Assembly: GCA_963664655.2 (NCBI GenBank)
Contig: OY761554.1
Location: forward strand, 5,146,001 to 5,210,000
DNA: 64,000 nt
Reading direction: 5' to 3'
Source of the DNA: Desulfospira sp963664655
GTDB taxonomy: Bacteria; Desulfobacterota; Desulfobacteria; Desulfobacterales; Desulfobacteraceae
Shown piece after piece: positions 35,456 to 43,389 of the stretch (positions within the stretch are counted from its first letter, which is position 1; every line of letters begins with the position of its first letter). The notes under the pieces are model-generated. The model was not told the origin of the DNA, ran no database searches, and saw nothing but the letters and a program-made list of their open reading frames with translations. Both the position numbers and the translations under genes were made by a program.

Positions 35456-35659
35456 TTAACAGCAGCAGTAACCCAAACACCCGTCGTATTGTTCCTGAAA
35501 GCACCCCTCATCTTCTAAAGGGGCCGATATCCCGCAAGAAGACAAAGCCTCCTCATAACACCCGGAACAGTCCACAGCACTCGCAGGTCCGCAAAAAAAC
35601 AACCCTGCGGCTATTAAAAACATACCTGGGCCTGCCAGGCCTTTTAACAAGCGTTTCAT
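35456..35659 (-). CDS. Small secreted cysteine-rich protein
   Basis: A 67-residue protein with a good ggaggg site 8 nt before the ATG. Residues 1-28 are a clear Sec signal peptide ending G-P-A-S-A. The mature part is about 39 residues with eight cysteines: a C-S-G-C motif near its start, single cysteines spaced along an acidic body, and a C-terminal G-Y-C-C-C. I know no family with this layout. It could bind metal, be a disulfide-knotted peptide or be a cofactor-carrying peptide. It has its own terminator and stands alone. Confidence 0.75.
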   Translation of the reverse strand: MKRLLKGLAGPGMFLIAAGLFFCGPASAVDCSGCYEEALSSCGISAPLEDEGCFQEQYDGCLGYCCC

Positions 35660-35981
35660 CCGATTCCCTCCTTATTATGGTTGATCCATAACCGGCTAAT
35701 CTTAAAAAAGGCGTCAAATTGTCGGGTTTACGTTCAAAAATTATGCAAAAAATATTCCGAAACACCCCAAAGATTTCGCCGGAATATCAGAATCCCCATG
35801 GATGAAAGCGTTCCGGGATTTATAATAAAAAAAGGAGGTTGTGAAAAAGAGCGAGGACAAAAAAAATGTGAAAAAAAGGTTACAGGTTTGAGAACAAAAT
35901 GTAACAATTCGCCGACGATTTAAGAAAAATTTTACCCATCCCGGCCATTTCACCGGGCCGGCCTTATCATAAAAAAATATA

Positions 35982-36175
35982 TATAACGGCCATACCCTAA
36001 AGGGCAGAAATCGGGCCGCCTTGGCTATCCAACCAAGCACCGCCAACAACGAAAAATGAAAGTCTTTTCCGCTTGTTAGTGAGGCTTTCATATAACGGCC
36101 ATACCCTAAAGGGCAGAAACCGGGCCGCTTTGGTTATCCAACCAAGAGCCGCCCACAACAAATATTGAAAGTCTT
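35982..36175. repeat. Tandem pair of 85-bp structured repeats
   Basis: Copies at 35982-36066 and 36091-36175 (109-bp period, 24-bp spacer) differ at roughly ten positions. Each begins tataacggccataccctaaa and ends tgaaagtctt. Each contains two small hairpins (ccctaaaggg; ttggttatccaacca), and the second hairpin keeps pairing in both copies. The layout could be a tandem RNA element (for example riboswitch-like) or a pair of palindromic repeats. It matches no riboswitch consensus I know. Confidence 0.7.
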
Positions 36176-36261
36176 CTCAGGACCTTATTTCATATAAAAA
36201 GATAAAAATAGGGACCCATGGGAATAGATAAAGGCAAAGTTAACAGGCATCAAAGCCCGTG

Positions 36262-36271
36262 GGGAACAACT
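36262..36271 (+). repeat. Left 10-bp target duplication of the MITE-like element
   Basis: gggaacaact, identical to 36596-36605. Confidence 0.75.
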
Positions 36272-36595
36272 CAATGTCATTAACTTAAGCATCGAGTATG
36301 TTATTTGTAGGTCTCCTCTGTGTAGTTTGGCGCAAGCCAAACCTCTATTCTCTCTGTGGTTAAATAGAAAATGCGGGCGAAGCCCGCTGATTTCACAAAC
36401 CGGGAATTTCAAGAAAAACCTTTCAATCCCTTTGGGATGTCATGTTTTTAAACCACAGAGGACACCGAGGTTTGGCTGCGCCAAACTTCACAGAGAGTAA
36501 CGGACAGGGTCAGGCATTGGGAGATGTGCTCTTCATGATGTTAATAAGAGCCGTCCCAATTTATAGTGATGAAAACTCTTAAGTTAATGACATTG
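36272..36595. mobile_element. 324-bp MITE-like element with nested palindromes
   Basis: The ends are perfect 18-bp inverted repeats (caatgtcattaacttaag at 36272-36289 and its complement at 36578-36595), flanked by 10-bp duplications gggaacaact. Inside is a second, ~50-bp inverted repeat (about 36310-36357 and 36448-36500); each of its arms contains its own hairpin (gtttggcgcaagccaaac), and gcgggcgaagcccgc lies in the middle. No protein is encoded. It must be mobilised by a transposase elsewhere; a 10-bp duplication would fit IS4-type elements. Its insertion interrupts an older open frame. Confidence 0.85.
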
Positions 36596-36605
36596 GGGAA
36601 CAACT
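36596..36605 (+). repeat. Right 10-bp target duplication of the MITE-like element
   Basis: gggaacaact, identical to 36262-36271; the frame on the left (I-K-A-R-G-E-Q) continues to the right (L-D-K-L-K-D) once the element and one copy are removed. Confidence 0.75.
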
Positions 36606-36898
36606 GGATAAATTAAAGGACTGTTTTCTCAAAAATCGGGTGATCATCTATCAATGGCATGGCCCCGGACAATCTGCTACTGGGAAAACGCCGCTTTGAA
36701 AGACCGGAACGGATCATGATTGACAGCATTGGTCATATGGCTTTTTACCCCTGTCCTAAATGCTTTCAAATCCCACATGGAGAAAAAATTCTGAGAAGGT
36801 GGAAAAGATTCGAAAAAAGCCGACCGGGCACAGACCACGACGGCTTTATCGGAAGCATAAATCAAAAGATCAAATTACCACCTGAAAATATTATGGTC

Positions 36899-36928
36899 TT
36901 GACAATGACAAAACGACTATTTTATTGT
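36899..36928 (+). promoter_or_regulatory. Possible promoter with overlapping inverted repeat
   Basis: TTGACA (36899-36904), 18 bp, then TATTGT. An inverted pair GACAAT...ATTGTC spans the two boxes and could be an operator. It lies about 150 bp before the PEP-CTERM protein gene. Confidence 0.35.
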
Positions 36929-37076
36929 CCATGATAATTTGAACCGAGTATTGTTAAACATTGCCTGATTCTGATTTTTTTTTGTTCTGCATTTTTTTAG
37001 ACTGGCCGGCATATCCCGGATGGCCGGCTGTACATTTTTACAAAGGCATTTTGCCAGATAAAGGAGAATGTAAAAG

Positions 37077-37904
37077 ATGAAAATGAAACATTTTTTAACC
37101 GGAATTTTATTGGGCATGCTGATTTTTACAGGATCAGCCTACGCCAGCTTTTCAAGTATTGTGGCATATGGTGACAGCCTGACGGACAACGGAGACGGCC
37201 TGGCGCTTAACACGGACGGACCTGTTTGGGTAGAATTTCTCCAGTCCACATATGGGGCGGCCCTTTATGATTATGCCGTCAGCGGGGCCACCACCAGCGA
37301 GGTTATAGATCAGATTGCCAATTCAGGTATCAGTTCAACCACTTCGTTCATTGATGGCGCCCTTTTTACAGTGTGGGCCGGGGCTAATGACATCACCCAG
37401 GCGGTTTATTCCGGAGCCTATACCGGTCAGGTCGTTCTCGACGCGGTTGACAACATAGAGGCCATTCTTACGTCATTGATAGACACCATAGGGGCAGACA
37501 GCCTGCTGGTACTCAACCTGCCGGATTTGGGAAAAACACCCCTTACCATTAATACCGCATATTCTTCCTATCTGAGTGGTATTACAGCTTATTTTAATGA
37601 CACTTTGGCCAGCATGGTGAACGATTTGATTGCCGGCTATGAGACGGCCGGCAAGGATGTCGATATCTACTACCTTGATATCGACGCCCTTTTTAAAGAA
37701 ACGCTTTTTGACGATGATGGGATACCTGACAGCACTTGGGATATGTTTTTCTGGAGTGACGGCTATCATCCAAGCTATGCCGGTCATGCCCTGGTGGCCA
37801 AGGCCGCTGAGAAAATGTTACCAACTCCGGTTCCGGGCAGTATTCTCCTTCTGGCAACCGGCCTGGTCTCAATTGCAGGCTTCAGAAGGAAACAGGCAGC
37901 TTAG
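37077..37904 (+). CDS. SGNH/GDSL hydrolase-like protein with PEP-CTERM-type sorting signal
   Basis: A 275-residue exported protein: signal peptide (about 1-23), then an SGNH esterase/lipase fold with the block I Ser in V-A-Y-G-D-S-L-T-D-N-G, block III A-G-A-N-D-I, and the catalytic Asp/His in S-D-G-Y-H-P-S. The C-terminus T-P-V-P-G-S-I-L-L-L-A-T-G-L-V-S-I-A-G-F-R-R-K is a PEP-CTERM-like tail (motif, membrane helix, basic end), so exosortase-dependent sorting to the envelope is expected. No exosortase gene is in the window. aaggag lies 10 nt upstream. It probably cleaves esters in exopolysaccharide or lipid; substrate unknown. Confidence 0.88.
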   Translation: MKMKHFLTGILLGMLIFTGSAYASFSSIVAYGDSLTDNGDGLALNTDGPVWVEFLQSTYGAALYDYAVSGATTSEVIDQIANSGISSTTSFIDGALFTVWAGANDITQAVYSGAYTGQVVLDAVDNIEAILTSLIDTIGADSLLVLNLPDLGKTPLTINTAYSSYLSGITAYFNDTLASMVNDLIAGYETAGKDVDIYYLDIDALFKETLFDDDGIPDSTWDMFFWSDGYHPSYAGHALVAKAAEKMLPTPVPGSILLLATGLVSIAGFRRKQAA

Positions 37905-37928
37905 TTCCATTTTTACCTTGACAGCCAC

Positions 37929-37961
37929 GGGCCGACCTGGATTTTTTGCCAAAGTCGGCCC
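37929..37961 (+). terminator. Hairpin after the PEP-CTERM gene
   Basis: An 8-bp stem (gggccgac / gtcggccc) with a 17-nt, T-rich loop, 24 bp after the stop codon. There is no downstream T run, so termination would be weak. Confidence 0.4.
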
Positions 37962-37994
37962 CTCAACCACCAGAGGACTGTTTGAGAGACGATC

Positions 37995-38468
37995 ATGAAA
38001 AACCATGGCTCATTCGTTTGTTTTATTCTGTTGACCCTTGTCTGTTTGTTTTTGGCGGACCAGGTCTGTGCCGGAGAAAATGCCGGGCTGACGAAAGGCC
38101 AGACCCTTTACGTCCCGGCTTACTCTCATATTTACAGCGGCAACCGGGAGAATCCTTTTTTGCTGGCCGTTACCCTGAGCATCCGGAACACTGACCCGGA
38201 CAACGCTATTGAGGTTACCCGGGTGGCTTACTATGACACCGCAGGGAAGCTGCTCAAAAGCTACCTGGAATCTCCCAAAACCCTTCATGCCCTGGAATCC
38301 GCCCGGTACATCGTTCCGGAAAAGGATAAAGCCGGGGGATCCGGTGCCAATTTTATCGTTGAATGGAAGGCCGCCAAACCGGTCAACCCGCCCATTGTCG
38401 AAACCATTATGATCGGGGCCCGGTCTTCTTTTACATCCCGGGGCCAGGTGATCTGGCCGTCCAAATAA
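37995..38468 (+). CDS. DUF3124 exported protein
   Basis: A 157-residue protein with a signal peptide (about 1-26, ending V-C-A). The rest matches DUF3124: G-Q-T-L-Y-V-P-A-Y-S-H-I-Y-S-G, L-A-V-T-L-S-I-R-N-T-D and V-T-R-V-A-Y-Y-D-T-A-G-K, a beta-rich fold. Function is unknown. It lies between the PEP-CTERM protein and a large hybrid kinase on the same strand, which may mean a shared envelope role, though the gaps of 90 and 316 bp do not prove an operon. Confidence 0.88.
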   Translation: MKNHGSFVCFILLTLVCLFLADQVCAGENAGLTKGQTLYVPAYSHIYSGNRENPFLLAVTLSIRNTDPDNAIEVTRVAYYDTAGKLLKSYLESPKTLHALESARYIVPEKDKAGGSGANFIVEWKAAKPVNPPIVETIMIGARSSFTSRGQVIWPSK

Positions 38469-38784
38469 TCCAGGCCTCAGACTTAATCCTGCCCCGGACT
38501 ATCAATCCGGGCAAGCGCAAAAAAAAGGCAGTTCATTTGCTGCAGACTGTAAAATTGTTTTTCGCACCTTGTATTTGCCCTATGAAAATTGTAACTATTC
38601 AGTTAACATTGAAACATAAGCAAACATCAGGGTCCGTAACTGTTCATCAGTGCTTCATATTTGTTTAGCCAGGTCTTCGCAGCGTGCAGCTGCTATGTGA
38701 AAAGACAGCCCAGACGGTTCACTGCAGAACAGTTGCGAAAATTTTACCCTTCTTTCACCGCTAATTCGTTCAGGCAGGAAAGAT
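38469..38784. other. Gap upstream of the hybrid kinase gene
   Basis: No gene is seen. A hairpin (cccgga / tccggg, 38493-38511) shortly after the DUF3124 stop may be a weak terminator. The rest presumably holds the kinase promoter, which I cannot place. A caggaaag site precedes the kinase ATG. Confidence 0.4.
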
Positions 38785-41700
38785 ATGAAAAAAACCGTTA
38801 TCCGTCTGCTGGTTTTCGTTTGTTTTCTTTTCCTTGTGGGAAGTTCTGCCCTCTGTGACCCCGCTTCCCATGGGGATTTCAAAGACAATGACACACCGGG
38901 TTTCTTTGATCAGCTGACCCGGCAGGAGCAGGACTGGCTCCACGCCCATCCCGTAATTCGCGTGGGATTCGGCCCCGGCCGGCCGCCGTTTGAATTTGTG
39001 GGTGAAGACGGGCAGCCCCATGGGATGGCTGCCGATTTTCTTAATCTCGTCGGCAAGCGGCTTCATGTCACATTTCAAATGGCGGCCCAAAGCGATGGGT
39101 CGCCGCTGTCCTGGGAAGAAGTGTTAGGGTATGCCCGCACCAGGCAGCTGGACCTTGTCGCCTGTATTCTGAAAACCGGAGAGCGGGAACAATATCTTGA
39201 TTTTACCCGGCCCTATCTTGAGTTTCCATGGGGCATCGCCACCCGTGCCGGGGAGAAAGATTTTACCAGTATCAAAGATTTTTACGGGCGAAAACTGGCC
39301 GTGGAAAAATCCATTCCCGTCTACACGCAGCTCAAGGAGCGGCACCCCAAACTTAATTTCATCCTGGTTGGCTCTCCTTTGCAGGGGCTGAAAAGCGTTG
39401 CCCGCGGAAAGGTGGACGGCTTTATCCATAATGCGGCCGTGCTGGCGTTTCTCATCAAGAAACAGAGCCTGAAACAATTGAAAATCAACGGGGTGGTTGA
39501 GGGATTTGACCATCACCTTCGCATGGGGACCAGAAAAGACTGGCCTGAGCTTGCCATTCTCCTGGACAAAGCCATTGATTCCCTGACCGTAAAAGAGATT
39601 ACCGCCATCCACAACCAGTGGATTTCCCTTAGCCTTGAAAAAGGGATTGACTGGGGAAAAATACTCACCATTGCTGTGCCGGCATTGGCGGTCATTTTAA
39701 TCATCCTGCTCGTGATCCTGACGGCCAACCAGCGGCTGAAAAAAGAGGTCCATATCCGCCGGCAGGCCCAGGAAGAAACCAGGCAAAGCGATGAACGGCT
39801 CCGGTTTGCCCTGGATACGGCGGATGCGTATTACTGGGAACATGATATCCCAAGCGATTCCCTGACCTGCTCTTCCAGCCAGTGCTTTATCCGGCAGGGG
39901 TATACAGAAAATGATATTCCGTTGACAGGCAAAACCTTTTTGTCTCTTGTTCATCCCGACGATCTGGAAAAGATCCAAAAAGAATTTGAAACATATTCTC
40001 AGGACGGCTTGCCTGCCTGCCAGATTTATTTTCGTCTCCGCAGCTTCAAACATAACGGGTGGTTCTGGGTCAGCTCCGTATACCGAATAACTGAACGGGA
40101 TGACCAGGGCCGGGCAATCAAATTTTCCGGGCTGAACCAGGATATTACCGAACGGCAGAACCTGATTGAGCAAATTACGCAATCCCGGGAACGGATGCGG
40201 ATCATATCGGAATACACCTATGACTGGCAGTCCTGGAGTGATCTTGAGGGCAAAGTAATTTGGCTGAACAAGGCGGTTGAACGGATCACCGGCTATACCG
40301 CAGCCGAGTGCATGAAGATGACAGATTACCCCCTGCCGCTGATTGACGAGCAGGACCGGGATTTTATCAAGGCCTCCCGGGCCAGGGTGTTTGAAGGTCA
40401 GCGCCGGGAAATGCAGGTCCGCATCCGGCACAAGGACAACACCCAAAGATGGATTTCTGCCGCCTATGAACCGGTACAGGAAGCCGGCCGGGTGACGGGC
40501 ATTATTGGTGTGTGCAAGGACATTACAGAACAAAAAGAGGCGGAAAAGGGCCTGCGGCTGATGTCCAAGGTATTTGAAAACAGTCTGGACCCTATTTTGA
40601 TCACGGATCTTACCGGCAACATCATGGACCTGAACGAAGCCGCCGTCACCACATTCGGATATGCCAGACAACATCTCATCGGAGAAAGCCTCAAAATTCT
40701 TATTTCCGGAGAAGAAAACGTAAGCCGGGGCCGGGAACTGCTCCGGCGGAGCGTCAATGGGGAGAAAATCCGGAATATCGAATGGCCGCGAATCAAACAG
40801 GACGGCACGGTAATGCCAACCCTCCTGACCCTGTCCCTTTTAAGAGATGACCATGGCGCCCCTTTGGGCATCGCCTCCATTGTCAAAGATATCAGCGAGC
40901 TGAAACAGGCGGAAAAGGAACTCAAAGACTACCGGGACCATCTTGAAGACCTGGTAGATGAGCGGACAGCCCGGCTCAAAGAAGCCATGCAGGTGGCCGA
41001 AGAAGCCACCAAAGCCAAAAGCGAATTTTTAGCCAATATGAGCCATGAAATCCGGACCCCCTTGAATGCCATTATCGGTTTTTCCCACCTGGCCATGGAC
41101 ACGGGGCTCAATTCCCTTCAGCTGGATTATATCAGAAAAATTCAAACCGGCTCCCAGGCCCTTTTAGGGGTGATCAACGATATCCTGGATTTCAGCAAGA
41201 TTGAGGCCGGCAAGCTGAGCATGGAGATCATTGAATTTTCCCTTGAAGATGTGCTGGAGACCGTCACCAACCTTGTGGGCATCAAGGCCCAGGAGAAAGG
41301 GCTGGAGGTGATTTATAACATTGACCCGTCCATTCCCGGCATGCTCATCGGTGATCCGGTCCGCTTGGGCCAGATCCTGTTGAATTTAACCAATAACGCG
41401 GTCAAATTCACCCAGAAAGGTGAACTCGTGCTGGGCTGTTCCGTATTAAACGAACAGGCCGGAGAGGCAGAACTTGAATTTTATGTCCGGGATACGGGGA
41501 TCGGGCTGACCCAGGACCACCAGGAGAAACTGTTCCAGGCCTTTACCCAGGCCGATTCCTCCACCACCCGCAAATACGGGGGCACCGGCCTTGGCCTGTT
41601 TATCAGCAGGTCTTTGGTGGAAATGATGAACGGGCAGATCCGGGTGGAAAGCGAGTACGGCAAAGGGACCACGTTTATTTTTACGGTCCGCTTAAAACGG

Positions 41701-43251
41701 GCCGGCTCCAAAACCATCACCGCAAACCTGTCCTATGATGATATGGGGCAAAAAAAAGTGCTGGTGGTGGATGATAACTATGTGAGCCGCACCGTGCTTG
41801 AAAAAATGCTTGAAATCATGTCCTTCAGGGTGGTCCAGGTGGAAAGCGCCGAAGCCGGCCTGGCCGAAATGGAAACTGCCGCCGAAAATAAAGATCCCTT
41901 TGATCTGGTCCTCATGGACTATCAGATGCCGGGCATGGACGGGCTGCAGGCCGCTGAAAAAATAAAAGCGTCCCGGCAGGAACATATCCCTGCCATTATC
42001 ATGGTCTCGGCCTATGCCCGGGAAGAGCTGATCCACAAGGCCAACCGGATGGGGCTGGACGGGTATCTGATCAAGCCGGTTTCGCCGTCTTTGCTGGCCG
42101 ATTCAATCATGTCAGCCCTGACCGGGAAGCCCGTTTTCAGGCCTTCCCATGACTGGCAGACAGAATCCCTTCCCAGTGTGGCGGCCATTGCCGGGGCAAG
42201 GCTTTTGGTGGCAGAGGACAATGAGGTCAACCAGGAGGTGGCCCGGGGAATTCTTGAGGCCAGCGGCCTGGTTGTGGCGACGGCGGACAACGGCCGGCTG
42301 GCGGTGGAAGCCCTTCAAAACCACCGGTATGATGCCGTTCTCATGGATATCAACATGCCGGAAATGGATGGGTACGCGGCCAGCCGGGAAATCAGAAAAA
42401 ATCCCCGGTTCAAAGACCTGCCCATTATTGCCATGACCGCCAACACCATGACCGGTGACCGGGAAAAGGCCCTGGCCGCCGGGATGAATGACCATGTGGC
42501 CAAGCCCATCAATGTCAGGGAACTGTTGAACACCTTGTTAAGATGGCTTGGTCCGGCCAGCGGCCGGACCGGCTGGCCTGCCCCGGCACCAGACGCTTTA
42601 GCGAACGAAAAAACAGATGTGAGAGGACCTGAAACGCCCTTAGGCCCCATACCGGGAATCGACATCCGGGACGGATTGGAACGTCTGGCCGGGGACGTCC
42701 CCCTTTATCGGGACCTGCTGCAAAAAGCTTCGGCAAACCAGGCAGACACCGCCCGGAAAATCAAGGACGCCCTGGATGCAGCAGATCTGGAAACCGCTCA
42801 GAGACTGGCCCACACGGTCAAAGGGGTTTCCGGCAACATTGGCGCCAAACCGCTGTTTGATGCCGCCACCCGTTTGGATGCCGCATTAAAAGACCAAGAC
42901 CTTTCAACCGCCATGGACCTGATTAACCCTTTCAGCACCTGTCTGGACGAGGTGGTTCAGGGGATATCAGCCGCCTTTAAAAAAGGGCCGGAGGCCGAAA
43001 AATCGCCGGGGAAACATCCGGCAGCCAATCCCGAAGCCCTTAAAAGCCTTCTTTTTGATCTTAAACCCATGCTTGAAGACAATGACACCGAAGCCGGCGG
43101 TCTGGCCCGACAGCTCAAGGACCTCCTCCCGGACACGGCTGCCGGGGACCTGGCAGATCAGCTGTTCCGGAAAATCGGTGAATATGATTTTGATGAGGCC
43201 ATAAACATCTGGCCCGGGCTTTGCCGGGAGCTTGGCATTAATCCGGAATGA
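38785..43251 (+). CDS. Hybrid sensor histidine kinase: SBP, three PAS, HisKA-HATPase, two REC, HPt
   Basis: A 1488-residue membrane kinase. Order: signal peptide (1-26); periplasmic SBP_bac_3-type sensor domain (about 50-275); membrane helix (about 295-315); three PAS/PAC units (about 335-710); coiled coil; HisKA with the phospho-His at 754 (M-S-H-E-I-R-T-P); HATPase with N-N-A-V-K-F-T, D-T-G-I-G-L and G-G-T-G-L-G-L; REC1 with Asp 1045; REC2 with Asp 1188; HPt with His 1343 (L-A-H-T-V-K-G). It is a full intramolecular phosphorelay that could sense an amino-acid-like ligand. No response regulator gene with an output domain sits next to it. A further helical segment (about 1400-1488) follows the HPt and may be a second, degenerate one. 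Confidence 0.93.
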   Translation: MKKTVIRLLVFVCFLFLVGSSALCDPASHGDFKDNDTPGFFDQLTRQEQDWLHAHPVIRVGFGPGRPPFEFVGEDGQPHGMAADFLNLVGKRLHVTFQMAAQSDGSPLSWEEVLGYARTRQLDLVACILKTGEREQYLDFTRPYLEFPWGIATRAGEKDFTSIKDFYGRKLAVEKSIPVYTQLKERHPKLNFILVGSPLQGLKSVARGKVDGFIHNAAVLAFLIKKQSLKQLKINGVVEGFDHHLRMGTRKDWPELAILLDKAIDSLTVKEITAIHNQWISLSLEKGIDWGKILTIAVPALAVILIILLVILTANQRLKKEVHIRRQAQEETRQSDERLRFALDTADAYYWEHDIPSDSLTCSSSQCFIRQGYTENDIPLTGKTFLSLVHPDDLEKIQKEFETYSQDGLPACQIYFRLRSFKHNGWFWVSSVYRITERDDQGRAIKFSGLNQDITERQNLIEQITQSRERMRIISEYTYDWQSWSDLEGKVIWLNKAVERITGYTAAECMKMTDYPLPLIDEQDRDFIKASRARVFEGQRREMQVRIRHKDNTQRWISAAYEPVQEAGRVTGIIGVCKDITEQKEAEKGLRLMSKVFENSLDPILITDLTGNIMDLNEAAVTTFGYARQHLIGESLKILISGEENVSRGRELLRRSVNGEKIRNIEWPRIKQDGTVMPTLLTLSLLRDDHGAPLGIASIVKDISELKQAEKELKDYRDHLEDLVDERTARLKEAMQVAEEATKAKSEFLANMSHEIRTPLNAIIGFSHLAMDTGLNSLQLDYIRKIQTGSQALLGVINDILDFSKIEAGKLSMEIIEFSLEDVLETVTNLVGIKAQEKGLEVIYNIDPSIPGMLIGDPVRLGQILLNLTNNAVKFTQKGELVLGCSVLNEQAGEAELEFYVRDTGIGLTQDHQEKLFQAFTQADSSTTRKYGGTGLGLFISRSLVEMMNGQIRVESEYGKGTTFIFTVRLKRAGSKTITANLSYDDMGQKKVLVVDDNYVSRTVLEKMLEIMSFRVVQVESAEAGLAEMETAAENKDPFDLVLMDYQMPGMDGLQAAEKIKASRQEHIPAIIMVSAYAREELIHKANRMGLDGYLIKPVSPSLLADSIMSALTGKPVFRPSHDWQTESLPSVAAIAGARLLVAEDNEVNQEVARGILEASGLVVATADNGRLAVEALQNHRYDAVLMDINMPEMDGYAASREIRKNPRFKDLPIIAMTANTMTGDREKALAAGMNDHVAKPINVRELLNTLLRWLGPASGRTGWPAPAPDALANEKTDVRGPETPLGPIPGIDIRDGLERLAGDVPLYRDLLQKASANQADTARKIKDALDAADLETAQRLAHTVKGVSGNIGAKPLFDAATRLDAALKDQDLSTAMDLINPFSTCLDEVVQGISAAFKKGPEAEKSPGKHPAANPEALKSLLFDLKPMLEDNDTEAGGLARQLKDLLPDTAAGDLADQLFRKIGEYDFDEAINIWPGLCRELGINPE

Positions 43252-43263
43252 TCTTGGGGGAAA

Positions 43264-43345
43264 GGAAACCGGAAACCGGAGGCCGGATATTGCGACTCCC
43301 TCAGATTGACGAATTCCGATCTCCCGTCTCCGGTTTCCGGTCTCC
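43264..43345 (+). repeat. Heptamer repeat element, GGAGACC family, inverted arms
   Basis: Left arm: GGAAACC, GGAAACC, GGAGGCC, GGATATT. Centre: gcgactccctcag...gaattcc. Right arm: GATCTCC, CGTCTCC, GGTTTCC, GGTCTCC. The arms are reverse complements and sit between two convergent genes, where the hairpin could act as a bidirectional terminator. Confidence 0.88.
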
Positions 43346-43389
43346 TTCAATTACAGTCCCCCTGTGATCAGGACCGGTCTGATTTTATG

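Larger units (their letters stand above)
35660..37076. other. Repeat-rich 1.4-kb gap
   Basis: No intact gene is supported. It holds the tandem 85-bp repeat (35982-36175), the MITE-like element (36272-36595) with its 10-bp duplications, and traces of a broken coding frame on both sides of that element. A frame at 36659-36934 is open for 91 codons but has no ribosome binding site. A possible promoter with an inverted repeat lies at 36899-36928. Confidence 0.5.

Noticed and set aside
35982..36175. CRISPR array
   Set aside because: Only two copies, each about 85 bp with a single 24-bp spacer; repeat length and number do not fit CRISPR and no cas gene is present.
36659..36934. 91-codon gene right of the MITE-like element
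   Set aside because: No ribosome binding site and no family likeness; it lies next to a broken frame and is probably chance or debris.
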